From Azospirillum brasilense (GTDB taxonomy: Bacteria > Pseudomonadota > Alphaproteobacteria > Azospirillales > Azospirillaceae), in assembly GCF_008365405.1 (NCBI RefSeq), contig NZ_QOKV01000002.1, positions 487,861 to 551,860 of the forward strand: 64,000 nt of DNA, in the 5' to 3' direction. Positions within the stretch are counted from its first letter, which is position 1; each line of letters begins with the position of its first letter. The position numbers and the translations under genes are program-made. Below are positions 53,796 through 63,405 of the stretch, in pieces. Below the pieces are notes generated by a model that was given only the letters and a program-made list of their open reading frames with translations, had not been told where the DNA came from and ran no database searches.

Positions 53796-54160
53796 GTTCT
53801 CACGCCGAACATCATGGTCACGGGGAGCATGAGGGCGCCCACGGGACGCTCGGCAGCTACGTGATCGGCTTCGTCCTGTCGGTGATCCTGACGGTCATTC
53901 CCTTCTGGCTGGTCATGGACGGGACGATCCTGGACAAGAACATGACCGCGATCGCGATCATGGCCCTGGCCGCCGTCCAGGTCGTCGTCCACATGATCTT
54001 CTTCCTGCACATGAACGGACGTGCGGAAGGCGGGTGGACCATGCTGTCGCTGATCTTCACGCTCATCGTCGTGGTCATCATGCTGGCCGGTTCGCTGTGG
54101 GTGATGTACCACCTGAACACCAACATGATGCCGATCCACGACCCGAGCCAGTTGCCGTGA
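53792..54160 (+). CDS. cyoD: Cytochrome bo3 ubiquinol oxidase subunit IV
   Basis: 122 residues from ATG 53792, coupled to cyoC by ATGA. A His-rich N terminus ([17 protein letters not shown]) precedes three TM helices: [46 protein letters not shown] and [25 protein letters not shown]. This is the CyoD/COX4-prokaryotic pattern. Its GTGA overlap with the SURF1 gene links the assembly factor to the oxidase. Confidence 0.92.
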   Translation: MSSHAEHHGHGEHEGAHGTLGSYVIGFVLSVILTVIPFWLVMDGTILDKNMTAIAIMALAAVQVVVHMIFFLHMNGRAEGGWTMLSLIFTLIVVVIMLAGSLWVMYHLNTNMMPIHDPSQLP

Positions 54161-54891
54161 CCGGCACGGCGACCCACCGCCCGCGCCGGGGGCTGATCCT
54201 TCTCGGCATCCTGGCGCTGGCGGGCGTCGCCGTCTTCACGTCGCTCGGCGTCTGGCAGGTCGAGCGGCTGTTCTGGAAGCTGGACCTGATCCAGCGGGTG
54301 GAGGAGCGGGCGCAGGCCGCGCCCGTTCCAGCCCCCGGCCCGGAGGACTGGCCCGCCGTCACGGCGGCCAGCCAGGAATACCGGCGGGTCGGCGTCACCG
54401 GGCGTTTCCTGAACGACCAGGAAACCCTGGTCCAGGCGGTGACCGAGCGGGGCGGCGGCTTCTGGGTGCTCACCCCGCTGCGCACCGACCGCGGTTTCAC
54501 CGTCCTGGTCAACCGGGGCTTCGTCCCGCCCGAGCGGCGCAGCACCGACAGCCGCGCCGAGGGGTTGACCGACGCGGACACCACCGTCACCGGCCTGCTG
54601 CGGGTGACCGAGCCGGGGGGTGGCTTCCTGCGCTCCAACGATCCCGCGCAGGACCGCTGGTATTCCCGCGATGTGGCGGCCATCGCGGCGGCCCGCGGCG
54701 TGACGGAGGCGGCCCCCTATTTCATCGACGCCGAGGCCAGCCCACAAGGCGGTTCTCCGGTCGGTGGGCTGACCGTCCTGAAGTTCCGGAACAACCACCT
54801 CGTGTATGCGCTGACATGGTTCGCCTTAGCCCTCATGCTGATCGCCGCATCTCTCTATGTCGCGCGCAGTGAACGGCGCCGCCGGGGTTGA
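54157..54891 (+). CDS. SURF1-family oxidase assembly protein
   Basis: 244 residues from GTG 54157, overlapping the cyoD stop as GTGA. TM1 is at about 12-32 and TM2 at about 217-236, flanking a periplasmic domain. SURF1 marks are SLGVWQVERLFWKLDLI, YRRVGVTGRFLND, GFWVLTPLRTDRGFTVLVNRGFVPPE, and the C-terminal TVLKFRNNHLVYALTWFALALML. SURF1 helps insert haem into haem-copper oxidases. It is usually linked to cytochrome c oxidase; here it follows the bo3 quinol oxidase genes, while cyoE (haem O synthase) is absent. Confidence 0.88.
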   Translation: MTGTATHRPRRGLILLGILALAGVAVFTSLGVWQVERLFWKLDLIQRVEERAQAAPVPAPGPEDWPAVTAASQEYRRVGVTGRFLNDQETLVQAVTERGGGFWVLTPLRTDRGFTVLVNRGFVPPERRSTDSRAEGLTDADTTVTGLLRVTEPGGGFLRSNDPAQDRWYSRDVAAIAAARGVTEAAPYFIDAEASPQGGSPVGGLTVLKFRNNHLVYALTWFALALMLIAASLYVARSERRRRG

Positions 54892-55074
54892 AGAAGTAGC
54901 CTCTTTTTCTTGATGGTCTTTCGCCGGATGGAAAGGTCTCTCTCGCGGACTCTTCCACCCGGCCTTTTTGTGCTATCAAAATCGCCCGGATTCCATGGCA
55001 AGGCTGCCAAGCCGGGGTATCGTGCCCATATAGGTGGGGACCGAAGGAAGCCGGCGAAGGGCCAGACGTTTTCC

Positions 55075-56349
55075 GTGCGCGACACCACCGACAAGAAGAA
55101 CCTGTTCCTGCTGGTGCAGTTGCGCTGGCTCGCCGTCGCCGGGCAGGTGGTGACGATTCTGATCGTGCACCACCAGATGGGCATCACCCTGCCGCTCGAC
55201 CAAATGGGCGCGGTGATCCTGTTCCTGGTCGCGCTGAACATCGCCAGCGTCCTGCATCTGCGCCGCCAGACGTCGGTGTCGAACACCCAGCTGTTCCTGG
55301 AGCTGCTGATCGACGTGTCGGCGCTCACAGTGCAGCTCTACCTCAGCGGCGGCGCGTCCAACCCCTTCATCTCGCTCTACCTGCTGCAGATCACGCTGGG
55401 GGCGGTGCTGCTGGAGGCGTGGTCGGCCTGGGCGCTGGTGCTGGTCGCCACGGCCTGCTTCACCTTCCTGATCGGCGCCTACCGCCCGCTGGCCCTGCCG
55501 CCGGGGCTGGAGGGGCTTTTGCTGGGGCTGCACATCCAGGGCATGTTCCTGTGCTTCGTGCTGACGGCCAGCCTGATCGTTCCCTTCATCACCCAGATTA
55601 CCCGCAACCTGCGCGCCCGCGACGCCCATCTGGCCGATCTGCGCCAGCGCTCCATGGAGGAGGACCACATCGTGCGTCTCGGCCTGCTCGCCTCCGGGGC
55701 CGCGCACGAGCTGGGGACGCCGCTCGCCACCCTGTCGGTGATCGTGAACGACTGGCGGCGGATGCCGGTGGTCAAGGGCGATCCCGACATGGCCGAGGAC
55801 ATCGCCGAGATGCAGAACCAGATCGACCGCTGCAAGGCCATCGTGTCGGGCATCCTGCTGTCCTCCGGCGAGGCGCGGGGGGAGGGCACGTTGCGCACCA
55901 CCGTGACCGCCTTCCTCGACGATCTGGTGGAGGAGTGGAAGGACAGCCGGTCGCCGGCCTGCGTCGATTACGACAACAGCGTCCGCTCGCGGGAGGGGAT
56001 CATTTCCGACCTCGCCCTGAAGCAGGTGATCTTCAACGTCCTGGACAACGCGCTGGAGGTGTCCCCCGGTTGGGTCGGCATCGCCGCCGGGCGGCAGGGG
56101 GACAGCCTCGTCCTGACCGTCAACGACGCCGGCCCCGGCTTCGAGGAGCGGATGCTGGCGGAATTCGGCAAACCCTACCGGTCGAGCAAGGGGCGGCCCG
56201 GCGGCGGGCTGGGCCTCTTCCTGGTGGTCAACGTGGTGCGCAAGCTGGGCGGCTCGGTCGCCGCGCGCAACCGCCCCGGCGGCGGGGCCTCCGTCACCAT
56301 GACCCTGCCGCTCGCCGCCCTGTCCGCGGGAGAGAGCCATGGAGACTGA
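55075..56349 (+). CDS. RegB/PrrB/ActS-type redox-sensing histidine kinase
   Basis: About 424 residues from GTG 55075; an in-frame ATG at 54913 is possible, but the extra residues do not look like the family. Six TM helices (about 15-185 of this start) include the quinone-binding heptapeptide GGASNPF. The H-box is ASGAAHELGTPLATLSV, the exact RegB form. A Cys in NQIDRCKAIVSGIL matches the redox-active RegB cysteine. The ATPase domain has the N-box VIFNVLDNALEVSP and G-box phrases NDAGPGFEER and GGGLGLFLVVNVVRKLGG. It reads quinone redox state and phosphorylates the regulator encoded just downstream (11-bp overlap). Confidence 0.88.
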   Translation: MRDTTDKKNLFLLVQLRWLAVAGQVVTILIVHHQMGITLPLDQMGAVILFLVALNIASVLHLRRQTSVSNTQLFLELLIDVSALTVQLYLSGGASNPFISLYLLQITLGAVLLEAWSAWALVLVATACFTFLIGAYRPLALPPGLEGLLLGLHIQGMFLCFVLTASLIVPFITQITRNLRARDAHLADLRQRSMEEDHIVRLGLLASGAAHELGTPLATLSVIVNDWRRMPVVKGDPDMAEDIAEMQNQIDRCKAIVSGILLSSGEARGEGTLRTTVTAFLDDLVEEWKDSRSPACVDYDNSVRSREGIISDLALKQVIFNVLDNALEVSPGWVGIAAGRQGDSLVLTVNDAGPGFEERMLAEFGKPYRSSKGRPGGGLGLFLVVNVVRKLGGSVAARNRPGGGASVTMTLPLAALSAGESHGD

Positions 56350-56872
56350 CCGTTCCCTCGTCCTGGTGGAGGACGACGCCGCCTTCGCCAAGGTCCTGCG
56401 CCGCTCCTTCGAGCGCCGGGGCTATCAGGTCTACTGGTGCGACAGCTTGGACGGGCTGCGGGCCCTGCTGGAGACGGTGCCCTTCGCCTACGCGGTGGTG
56501 GACCTGAAGCTGGGCAGCGGCTCCGGCCTGGAATGCGTGCGGGAACTGCACGCCAGCGACCCGGAAACGCGGATCGTCGTCCTGACCGGCTTCGCCAGCA
56601 TCGCCACGGCGGTCGAGGCGATCAAGCTGGGCGCCTGCCATTACCTCGCCAAGCCCTCCAACACCGACGACATCGAGGCGGCCTTCGAGCGGACGGAGGG
56701 TGACCCCTCAATCGCGCTTGGGGCGCGGGCGACCTCGCTGAAGACGCTGGAATGGGAGCGCATCCACGAAACCCTGGCGGAAACCGGCTTCAACATCTCC
56801 GAAACCGCCCGCCGCCTGGGCATGCACCGGCGCACCCTGGCCCGGAAGCTGGAGAAGAAACAGGTGCCCTGA
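56339..56872 (+). CDS. RegA/PrrA/ActR-type response regulator
   Basis: 177 residues, start within the kinase gene. The receiver domain (about 5-120) has LVLVEDDAAF (acidic pocket), the phospho-acceptor Asp in YAVVDLKLGSGSGLE, Thr in VVLTGFASIATA and Lys in HYLAKPSNTDDI. A short linker leads to the Fis-type helix-turn-helix (about 138-177): HETLAETGFNISETARRLGMHRRTLARKLEKK. This is the RegA plan and length. It commonly controls oxidases, nitrogen and carbon metabolism; here cyo and nap are plausible linked targets. Confidence 0.9.
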   Translation: METDRSLVLVEDDAAFAKVLRRSFERRGYQVYWCDSLDGLRALLETVPFAYAVVDLKLGSGSGLECVRELHASDPETRIVVLTGFASIATAVEAIKLGACHYLAKPSNTDDIEAAFERTEGDPSIALGARATSLKTLEWERIHETLAETGFNISETARRLGMHRRTLARKLEKKQVP

Positions 56873-56998
56873 TCACGCTTTCTCCTGTCCAGTCGGTCAA
56901 AGGATGCGCATGGCCGCTGGACAATGGCCGTCACTCCGCCCATTTTTCACGGCCTGTTACAGTCGTGTGTCATACGCAGCAGCAAGGAGCAGTGTGAA

Positions 56999-57352
56999 GT
57001 GTCTCTTTCCACGTCGAGCAGCAGCCCCTCCGATCCGCGGACCGAGGCCCGCCGTCTTTTGACGGACGCCATCTCCACGTACCTCCAGTCGTGCAAGGAT
57101 CTGGCAGCTGCGACCGAACGCGCGACCGAGACGAGCGGCAGCATCGACACCCAGGCCCGCCGCAAGGCTTACCAGACGCTGACCGAGCTGGGCGATCAGG
57201 TCCGTCTCGCGCAGCGCCGTCTCGTCACCGCGGCCAAGCAGGCCCGCCGGGTCATGCCGGTGGCCGAGATCGAGGAGGTCGCCAAGAAGCTGGACAAGCG
57301 CGACACCACGGAAAGCGCCGCCGTGCTGGTCAAGGCCGCCCTGGTCAATTGA
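56999..57352 (+). CDS. Small helical hypothetical protein
   Basis: 117 residues from GTG 56999, preceded by AAGGAG. A Ser-rich N terminus is followed by a long helical, probably coiled-coil region: AISTYLQSCKDLAAATERATETSG, then RRKAYQTLTELGDQVRLAQRRLVTAAKQARRVM. No TM, signal or recognised family. It stands between regA and the HU gene with about 125 bp and 205 bp gaps. Confidence 0.5.
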   Translation: MSLSTSSSSPSDPRTEARRLLTDAISTYLQSCKDLAAATERATETSGSIDTQARRKAYQTLTELGDQVRLAQRRLVTAAKQARRVMPVAEIEEVAKKLDKRDTTESAAVLVKAALVN

Positions 57353-57557
57353 CGCCGGGTGGGGCAGGGCTCGCCTGTTCGGCCTAGTCGAATCCGCCGG
57401 ATTGGCGGGAAAAGCCGACTTTTTGCGGGTCACAGCGTCGCGCCCGGTCGATTCCGGGCGGGAGCATCTTGCGCGCCGCCGCCCGTCAGGGTAGGTCAGA
57501 GGCGCCTGGAGCCCTGGAGCATGCTGGGGTTCCGCCACGAACAAGGGGAATTTGGGA

Positions 57558-57842
57558 ATGACGAAGGCCGATCTCATCGACGCGATCGCCGGCAAGCTGG
57601 GCGGCACGAAGGCCGACGCCGGCAAGGCGCTGGACGCGGTTCTGGAGAGCCTGCAGGACGCGCTGGTCAAGGGGGAGACGGTCAAGCTGCCGGGCTTCGG
57701 CCAGTTCGAGATCGCCGAGCGCGGCGAGCGCACGGGCCGCAACCCGCAGACCGGTGCGGAGATCAAGATCGCCGCCTCCAAGGCGCCGAAGTTCTCCGCC
57801 GGCAAGGCCCTCAAGGACGCCGTCAACGGCAAGGCCGAGTAA
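57558..57842 (+). CDS. HU-family nucleoid protein
   Basis: 94 residues, standard HU length. It begins MTKADLIDAIAGKLGGTKADAGKALDAVLESL (dimerisation helices), has the turn VKLPGFGQFEIAERGERTGRNPQTGAEIKI with the DNA-intercalating Pro in the RNPQTG arm, and ends in a basic helix KAPKFSAGKALKDAVNGK. No insertions or tail. HU bends and compacts DNA and often assists initiator proteins at origins, which may matter on this replicon. Confidence 0.93.
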   Translation: MTKADLIDAIAGKLGGTKADAGKALDAVLESLQDALVKGETVKLPGFGQFEIAERGERTGRNPQTGAEIKIAASKAPKFSAGKALKDAVNGKAE

Positions 57843-57850
57843 GTTGCCTG

Positions 57851-58033
57851 CCCTCTCCCCTCCGCTCACGCGCAAACAGCATGTTTGTGGTGACGTGACA
57901 GGCGGACCTTTGGTCCGCTGAAAGCGGTGAGAGGGTTGCCCGTGAAGCGGGCGGGTGAGGAGAATGCGCTTGTGCCGGACGCACCGCCACGCGCAACCCC
58001 CTCACCCTAACCCTCTCCCCAGAGGGGAGAGGG
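57851..58033. repeat. 183-bp element with perfect 10-bp terminal inverted repeats
   Basis: CCCTCTCCCC (57851-57860) and GGGGAGAGGG (58024-58033) are perfect inverted ends. Inside are a GCGGACC-TTT-GGTCCGC hairpin and the string CCCTCACCCTAACCCTCTCC, which resembles dispersed intergenic repeats of many proteobacteria. It lies between the convergent hup-like and napC genes and could act as their terminator. No transposase is present. Confidence 0.6.
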
Positions 58034-58046
58034 AACTTCATTGTGT

Positions 58047-58733
58047 TCAATGCGGGTTCGCCGGCCCCGGTGTGGCGTCGGCCAGCCAGCGGCCGAGCGG
58101 GTCGTCCGTTTCGCTGCCCGTATCGTTGGACGCCTCGCTCCAGCCCGGCGGGACGCCGTCCATGTTCGGCAGGCGGTGGGCGATGCCCTTGTGGCAGTCG
58201 ATGCAGGTGCGCTGCCCGCTGAACAGATATTGCTGATGGATGCGCGCCGCCCGCGCCCCCTGCTTGGTGATGTCCATCGACTCCGCGCTGTGGCAGTTGC
58301 GGCATTCCAGGGAATTGTTGGCCTTCAGCCGCGCCCATTCATGCTCGGCCAGTTCGCGCCGCTTCTCCACGAACTTGTCGCGCGTGCTGATGGTGCCGAA
58401 GATCTTGCCCCAGACCTCCTTCGACGCCTGCATCTTGCGGGCGATCTTGTCGGTCCAGTTGTGGGGGACGTGGCAGTCCGGGCAGGTCGCCCGCACGCCG
58501 GAGCGGTTGGTGAAGTGGATGGTGGTCTTCAGCTCCTCGAACACGTTGTCCCGCATCTCGTGGCAGCTCGTGCAGAACTTCTCGGTGTTGGTGACCTCCA
58601 GCGCTGTGTTGAAGCCGCCCCAGAACATCACGCCGGCTAGGAAGCCGCCCAGCGTCAGGAAGCCGAGGCTGAGGTAGCGGCTGGGCCCCGCGATGATCCG
58701 CCAGGGCCGCAGCAGGTAATCGGGCAGCTTCAT
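58047..58733 (-). CDS. napC: NapC/NirT-type tetrahaem cytochrome c
   Basis: 228 residues. An N-terminal membrane anchor (about 18-40, [22 protein letters not shown]) is followed by four CxxCH haem sites: CTSCH, CPDCH, CRNCH and CIDCH. This is the NapC plan. It passes electrons from the quinol pool to periplasmic NapAB. The start overlaps the napB stop (ATGA). Last gene of the nap operon; its C-terminal tail (about 30 residues) is low-complexity. Confidence 0.93.
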   Translation of the reverse strand: MKLPDYLLRPWRIIAGPSRYLSLGFLTLGGFLAGVMFWGGFNTALEVTNTEKFCTSCHEMRDNVFEELKTTIHFTNRSGVRATCPDCHVPHNWTDKIARKMQASKEVWGKIFGTISTRDKFVEKRRELAEHEWARLKANNSLECRNCHSAESMDITKQGARAARIHQQYLFSGQRTCIDCHKGIAHRLPNMDGVPPGWSEASNDTGSETDDPLGRWLADATPGPANPH

Positions 58734-59212
58734 CGCCGGTCACCCCCGTCCGACGGGCGGCTGATGAGGCTGTCCATGTCCTTGAAGGTGTTCGGGACGA
58801 TGGGCTGGGCCATGGTCTGGGGAACGTGGCACTGCGTGCAGAAGTAGCGGCGCGGGCTGACCGCGCCCAGGGTCTGGCCCTCGCGGTCCACGTAATGGGT
58901 GATGCTGATCATAGGCGCCTGGGTGGCGCCGGTGAACTGCCGGCTGTGGCAGGTCAGGCACTGGTTGTTGTTCAGGCTGATCTGATAATCGCGGATGTTG
59001 TGCGGGATAACCGGCGGCTGTTCCGGATAGTTGCGGGCGACCCGCCGGTCGTCGGTGACGTCGGCGGGGATCGGCGGGGCCGGGTCCTCGTCGGTGAACT
59101 GGATCGGCGGGCGGAAGGGCTCCCGGACTTGTCCGGTTCCCTGGGCGGCGAGCAGTGCCGGCACGAGGCAGGGCAAAGCCGCGGCCAGCGCGAGCATGAG
59201 ATGGCGGCGCAT
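58730..59212 (-). CDS. napB: Periplasmic nitrate reductase dihaem subunit NapB
   Basis: 160 residues with a signal peptide ([25 protein letters not shown]) and two CxxCH sites, CLTCH and CTQCH. NapB phrases are present: [46 protein letters not shown] and [23 protein letters not shown]. It carries electrons from NapC to NapA. The start is 15 bp after the napA stop; ATGA overlap with napC. Confidence 0.93.
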   Translation of the reverse strand: MRRHLMLALAAALPCLVPALLAAQGTGQVREPFRPPIQFTDEDPAPPIPADVTDDRRVARNYPEQPPVIPHNIRDYQISLNNNQCLTCHSRQFTGATQAPMISITHYVDREGQTLGAVSPRRYFCTQCHVPQTMAQPIVPNTFKDMDSLISRPSDGGDRR

Positions 59213-59227
59213 GGTTGCGGTCCTCCC

Positions 59228-61720
59228 TCAGACGGCCACGATCTTGACGGCGCACTTCTTGAAGTCCGTCTGCTTGCTGATCGGGTCGGTGGCGTCGAGC
59301 GTGCATTTGTTGATGAGGCGCGCCGAATCGAACCAGGGCACGAAGACGACCCCGCGCGGCGGCCGGTTGCGCCCGCGCGTCTCGACCCGTGTGCGCATCT
59401 CGCCGCGCCGCGACATCACCTTGACCTCCGAGCCGCGGCGCAGGCCGCGGTCCTTCGCGTCGTCGGGGTGCATGAAGACCAGCGCCATCGGCATGGCCTT
59501 GTAGAGTTCGGGAACCCGCATGGTCATGGAGCCGGAGTGCCAGTGCTCCAGCACGCGGCCCGTGACCAGCCAGAGGTCGAAGTCCTTGTCGGGCGATTCC
59601 GCCGGGGGTTCGTAGGGGAAGGCGAACAGGTTGGCCTTGCCGTCCGGGTTTCCGTAGAAGCGCACCCCCTCGCCCTTCGGAACGTAGGGGTCGAGCCCCT
59701 CCCGGTAGCGCCACTTCGTCTCCTTGCCTTCGACCACCGGCCAGCGCAGCCCGCGCACCTCGTGATAGGTGTCGAAGGGCGCCAGATCGTGGCCGTGGCC
59801 GCGCCCGAAGGCGGCGTATTCTTCGAACAGGCCCTTCTGCACATAGAAGCCGAACGCCTTCGACTCCCGGTTCTCGTAGGCGGGGTTCGACTCCGACACT
59901 GGGAAGCGGTCCACATTGCCGTTGCGGAACAGCACGTCGAACAGATTTTTGCCGCGGAAGTCGGGGTTGGCGTCGAGGATCCCCTTCGGCCACACTTCGT
60001 CGGTGGTGAAGCGCCGGGAGAACTCCATGAGCTGCCAGAGGTCCGACCGCGCCTCGCCCGGCGCGTTGACGAGCTGGTGCCAGAAATGCGTCCGCCGCTC
60101 GGCGTTGCCGTAGGCGCCCTCCTTCTCCACCCACATGGCGGCGGGCAGGATCAGGTCGGCGGCGGCGGCGGTCACCGTCGGGTAGGCGTCCGACACCACG
60201 ATGAAATTGTCCGGGTTTCGGTAGCCGGGATAGGTCTCGTTGTCGCTGTTGGGTGCCGCCTGGAGGTTGTTGTTGACCATGATCCAGTAGGCGTTGAGCT
60301 TGCCGTCCTTCAGCATCCGGTCTTGGAGAACGGCGTGATAGCCGACTTTGTCGGGAAGCAGGCCCTTGGGGATCTTCCAGATCTCTTCGGTGTGGGAGCG
60401 GTGTTCGGGGTTGGTGACCACCATGTCGGCGGGCAATCGGTGGGCGAAGGTGCCGACCTCGCGCGCCGTGCCGCAGGCCGAGGGCTGACCGGTCAGCGAG
60501 AAGGGGCTGTTGCCGGGTTCGGAAATCTTGCCGGTCAGCAGATGCAGGTTGTAAACCATATGATTCACCCACACGCCCCGGACGTGCTGGTTGAAGCCCA
60601 TGGTCCACAGCGACATGACCTTGGTGTTGGGATCGGCGTACAGCTCGGCGAGCGCCAGCAGCCGCTCCTTGGGGACATTGCTCAGCTCCGACGCCTTCTC
60701 GACGGTGTAGTCGCTGACGAAGCGGGCGAATTCGTCGAAGCTCATGGGAGTGGAGACGGCGGCGTCCTTGGCGTGGAGCGCCCGCACCTCCAGCGGGTCG
60801 TCGGGCCGCAGCCCGTAGCCGATGTCCTTCTGGCCGAGGCGGAAGCTGCAATGCTTCTCGACGAACGCCTTGTTCACCCGCCCGGTCTGGATGATGTGGT
60901 TGGCGATGAAGTTCAGGATGGCCAGGTCGGTCCCCGGCTCGAAGATCATCGGAACGTCGGCCAGCTCGAAGCTGCGGTGCTCGAAGGTCGAGAGGACGGC
61001 CACCTTCACGTGATTGTGGGCAAGCCGCCGGTCGGTGATGCGCGTCCACAGGATGGGGTGCATCTCCGCCATGTTCGAGCCCCAGAGGACGAAGGCGTCG
61101 GCGTGCTCGAAATCGTCGTAGCAGCCCATCGGCTCGTCCATGCCGAAGGTGCGGATGAAGGCCACGGCGGCCGACGCCATGCAGTGGCGGGCGTTGGGGT
61201 CGAGGTTGTTGGTGCGGAAGCCGGCGCGCATCAGCTTGGACGCGGCGTAGCCTTCCCATATTGTCCATTGGCCGGATCCGAACATGCCGACCGCGTCCGG
61301 CCCCTTCTCCTTCAGCACCCGCTTCCACTGACGGGCCATCTCGTCGAAGGCCTCGTCCCAGGAGACCGGGCGAAATTCCCCGTCCTTGTGGTACTTCCCG
61401 TCGCGCATGCGCAGCAGCGGCTGGGTCAGCCGGTCCTGCCCGTACATGATCTTGGACAGGAAATAGCCCTTCACGCAGTTCAGGCCGCGGTTGACCTCCG
61501 CCTGCATGTCGCCGTGGGTGGCGACGACGCGGTTGTCCTTGGTGGCGACCATGACACTGCATCCGGTGCCGCAGAAGCGGCAGGGCGCCTTGGACCAGGT
61601 GAGCTGGGCGTCCTCGCCCGCCACCATGGATCGCTGGGCCATGGCGGGCAGGCTGATGCCCCCCGCCGTCGCGGCGGCCGCGACCGCCTGCGCCTTGATG
61701 AAATCCCGCCGGTCAAGCAT
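59228..61720 (-). CDS. napA: Periplasmic nitrate reductase catalytic subunit NapA
   Basis: 830 residues, the normal length. The Tat signal [21 protein letters not shown] carries RR at 4-5. The single 4Fe-4S cluster is bound by [17 protein letters not shown] and the later [11 protein letters not shown]. Molybdopterin guanine dinucleotide-binding phrases follow: [37 protein letters not shown], where the Cys of ARHCMAS is the Mo ligand; [18 protein letters not shown]; and the C-terminal [24 protein letters not shown]. It reduces nitrate to nitrite in the periplasm and is exported folded with NapD as chaperone. Confidence 0.96.
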   Translation of the reverse strand: MLDRRDFIKAQAVAAAATAGGISLPAMAQRSMVAGEDAQLTWSKAPCRFCGTGCSVMVATKDNRVVATHGDMQAEVNRGLNCVKGYFLSKIMYGQDRLTQPLLRMRDGKYHKDGEFRPVSWDEAFDEMARQWKRVLKEKGPDAVGMFGSGQWTIWEGYAASKLMRAGFRTNNLDPNARHCMASAAVAFIRTFGMDEPMGCYDDFEHADAFVLWGSNMAEMHPILWTRITDRRLAHNHVKVAVLSTFEHRSFELADVPMIFEPGTDLAILNFIANHIIQTGRVNKAFVEKHCSFRLGQKDIGYGLRPDDPLEVRALHAKDAAVSTPMSFDEFARFVSDYTVEKASELSNVPKERLLALAELYADPNTKVMSLWTMGFNQHVRGVWVNHMVYNLHLLTGKISEPGNSPFSLTGQPSACGTAREVGTFAHRLPADMVVTNPEHRSHTEEIWKIPKGLLPDKVGYHAVLQDRMLKDGKLNAYWIMVNNNLQAAPNSDNETYPGYRNPDNFIVVSDAYPTVTAAAADLILPAAMWVEKEGAYGNAERRTHFWHQLVNAPGEARSDLWQLMEFSRRFTTDEVWPKGILDANPDFRGKNLFDVLFRNGNVDRFPVSESNPAYENRESKAFGFYVQKGLFEEYAAFGRGHGHDLAPFDTYHEVRGLRWPVVEGKETKWRYREGLDPYVPKGEGVRFYGNPDGKANLFAFPYEPPAESPDKDFDLWLVTGRVLEHWHSGSMTMRVPELYKAMPMALVFMHPDDAKDRGLRRGSEVKVMSRRGEMRTRVETRGRNRPPRGVVFVPWFDSARLINKCTLDATDPISKQTDFKKCAVKIVAV

Positions 61721-61765
61721 GGGTTCCTCCCCCCTTTTTCTTGACGAATGTGAAATTTGGACGCG

Positions 61766-62083
61766 TCAGCGATGCGCCGTACCGACCTCTTCCGCGGTCC
61801 GGGCCGCCATCGGCTCGGCGTGGTGGAAGACCATGACCGCCGACATCACGCCGGGCATCAGGTGGATGGCGGTCATGCGGTCGGCGATGCGGCCCTCGTG
61901 AGGGCCTTCCACGGTCACCACCATCCGGCCCCGCTCCTCCGCATGGACTTCCACGTCGCCCAGCGCCGCGACGGCGGCCCGCACGTCGGGGCTGCGCTCG
62001 GGCCGCAGATGGACGAGGATGGAGGCGATGTGCCATTCCTCCGTCGGCGCTTCGGCCAAACGGTCGTGGGCTTCAGGGCGCAT
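61766..62083 (-). CDS. napD: NapA signal-peptide chaperone NapD
   Basis: 105 residues from ATG 62083, overlapping napF by 11 bp. The NapD ferredoxin-like pattern is seen: EEWHIASILVHLRPERSPDVRAAVAALGDVEVHAEERGRMVVTVEG, then IADRMTAIHLMPGVMSAVMVFHHAE. NapD binds the Tat signal of NapA and delays export until the cofactor is in place. The gene lies 45 bp before napA. Confidence 0.9.
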   Translation of the reverse strand: MRPEAHDRLAEAPTEEWHIASILVHLRPERSPDVRAAVAALGDVEVHAEERGRMVVTVEGPHEGRIADRMTAIHLMPGVMSAVMVFHHAEPMAARTAEEVGTAHR

Positions 62084-62585
62084 GGACGGTCTCCGGTCCG
62101 GGTTGCAACGTGACGGCGTCGGCGGGGCAGGCGGCCAGACAGGCGCCGCAGCCGGTGCAGGCGCTGTCTTCGACCACGGGAACCGCCACGCCACCCGGCG
62201 CCAGGGCGAAGCGGATGGCCGATTCCGGGCAGGCGTCGCGACAGCTGCGGCAGACGACGCGGTTTATGGCGAGACAGGACGGTCCGATGTGCACGGCCAG
62301 CGTCCAAGGGCTGGCGGCGGCACGGTCGAAGACCGGTTCAGGGCAGGAATTGGCACAGGCCGCGCAGAAACTGCACTCGCCCCGCCGGAAATCGACCTCG
62401 GGAAAACCGCCGTCCCCCCGGCGGATGATCCCCTCGGGGCAGGCGTCGGCGCAGGCGCCGCAGCGCGTGCACAGGTCGGTGAAGCGCTCCGTCCGGGACC
62501 AGGGCGGGCGCAACGGCGCGGGCTCCGCGCGCCGCCGCCCGCGGAGAAAGCCCCGCCGCCCTAAATCGACCGATTCATCGGCCAT
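62073..62585 (-). CDS. napF: Ferredoxin-type protein NapF
   Basis: 170 residues, with basic N-terminal LGRRGFLRGRRR. Four cysteine clusters are seen: CTRCGACADACPEG, CSFCAACANSCPEP, CRSCRDACPES and CTGCGACLAACPADA. The third is a short CxxC variant lacking the usual second CxxCxxxCP spacing start. Cytoplasmic NapF helps load the iron-sulphur cluster of NapA. It follows napE by 13 bp and overlaps napD. Confidence 0.92.
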   Translation of the reverse strand: MADESVDLGRRGFLRGRRRAEPAPLRPPWSRTERFTDLCTRCGACADACPEGIIRRGDGGFPEVDFRRGECSFCAACANSCPEPVFDRAAASPWTLAVHIGPSCLAINRVVCRSCRDACPESAIRFALAPGGVAVPVVEDSACTGCGACLAACPADAVTLQPGPETVHAP

Positions 62586-62598
62586 GGCGCCGCTCCCC

Positions 62599-62820
62599 TC
62601 AGACCGGGGGCGGACCGGGCGGACCCATGATAATTTGCGACATCCAGACCAGGAAGCCGTAGCCGCCCACGACGGCGACCGACAGGATCGGCCAGATCAC
62701 CACCGCCAGGACAAGGAACATGGCGATCTCCCGCCGTTTCGCGCCGGGATCGGGCAGGGGCGGGCTGGCGGCGGCGCGGGACGGAAAGCGGGTTGGGTCT
62801 GGAGGCTGGTGGCGGCTCAT
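62599..62820 (-). CDS. napE: Small membrane protein NapE
   Basis: 73 residues from ATG 62820, with GGGAG six bases upstream. A Pro-rich N terminus and GAKRREIAMFLVLAVVIWPILSVAVVGGYGFLVWMSQIIMGPPGPPP give a single TM segment with the conserved RREI and GPPGPP of NapE. First gene of napEFDABC; the exact role of NapE is unknown in the family. Confidence 0.88.
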   Translation of the reverse strand: MSRHQPPDPTRFPSRAAASPPLPDPGAKRREIAMFLVLAVVIWPILSVAVVGGYGFLVWMSQIIMGPPGPPPV

Positions 62821-63129
62821 GTGGGCTCCCGTTTTCGGCGGGCTGTGGCTTCTGTCGACGACCGAGAAAGTGGTCGAACGATCCAACAACAGGTTGAGCG
62901 TGGCTTCTGTTCCATGCTGCGAGCGCGCAATGGAAACGGCGCCAGCAGGGATTAGCCATGGCCTCCATGGTAATCCGATTGGCTGACGATTCGAAGGCCA
63001 AACTTTTTTTGACGGTGGGGGGATTAAGCGGGCCGCCGGTCCGTAAACTGTATGAAGAGGGAATAAGGAGGTCGGACGGCCTTGGTGTGATTGGGGCTGG
63101 CCGGATTGTTTATTTCTAATTCGTACGGG

Positions 63130-63285
63130 ACGCACAGATTAGCTCAACTAAGAGGTTGCTGATGATCTGAAGTCCTGTAAGATTGGAACAGCCGTTCTTG
63201 GTGTAACGGCTTCTCCACTGTTGTGATCGTAAGTGAAGCGAACTCAATCAGAGGCCGCGCCTGCTTTGGCGCGGCCTTTTTTCTG
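63130..63285 (+). ncRNA. Candidate small RNA (orphan terminator with upstream hairpin)
   Basis: Hairpin 1 is AGCCGTT-CTTGGTGT-AACGGCT (63190-63211). The 3' hairpin is AGGCCGCGCC-TGCTTT-GGCGCGGCCT (63252-63277), followed at once by a T-run. There is no plus-strand gene upstream to end here (nap diverges), so an independent short transcript is likely. The 5' end is a guess; no clear promoter was found. Confidence 0.45.
63252..63282 (+). terminator. Strong Rho-independent terminator without an upstream gene
   Basis: Perfect 10-bp GC-rich stem with a 6-nt loop and T6 on the plus strand only; the minus strand has no T-run after the stem. Confidence 0.85.
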
Positions 63286-63405
63286 TTTATCAAAGTCATA
63301 GTACGGAAGTTGGTCTCTGTGGAAGCTAATTTTCCATAAGGCATATCTGCAACGATAGTTGCGACAGCAGGGATTAATTGTGCTGTGATTCCTGAAACGG
63401 ATGTT

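Noticed and set aside
62821..63100. FNR/NarL-type box for the nap promoter
   Set aside because: Searched by eye for TTGAT-N4-ATCAA and close variants; no acceptable match found.
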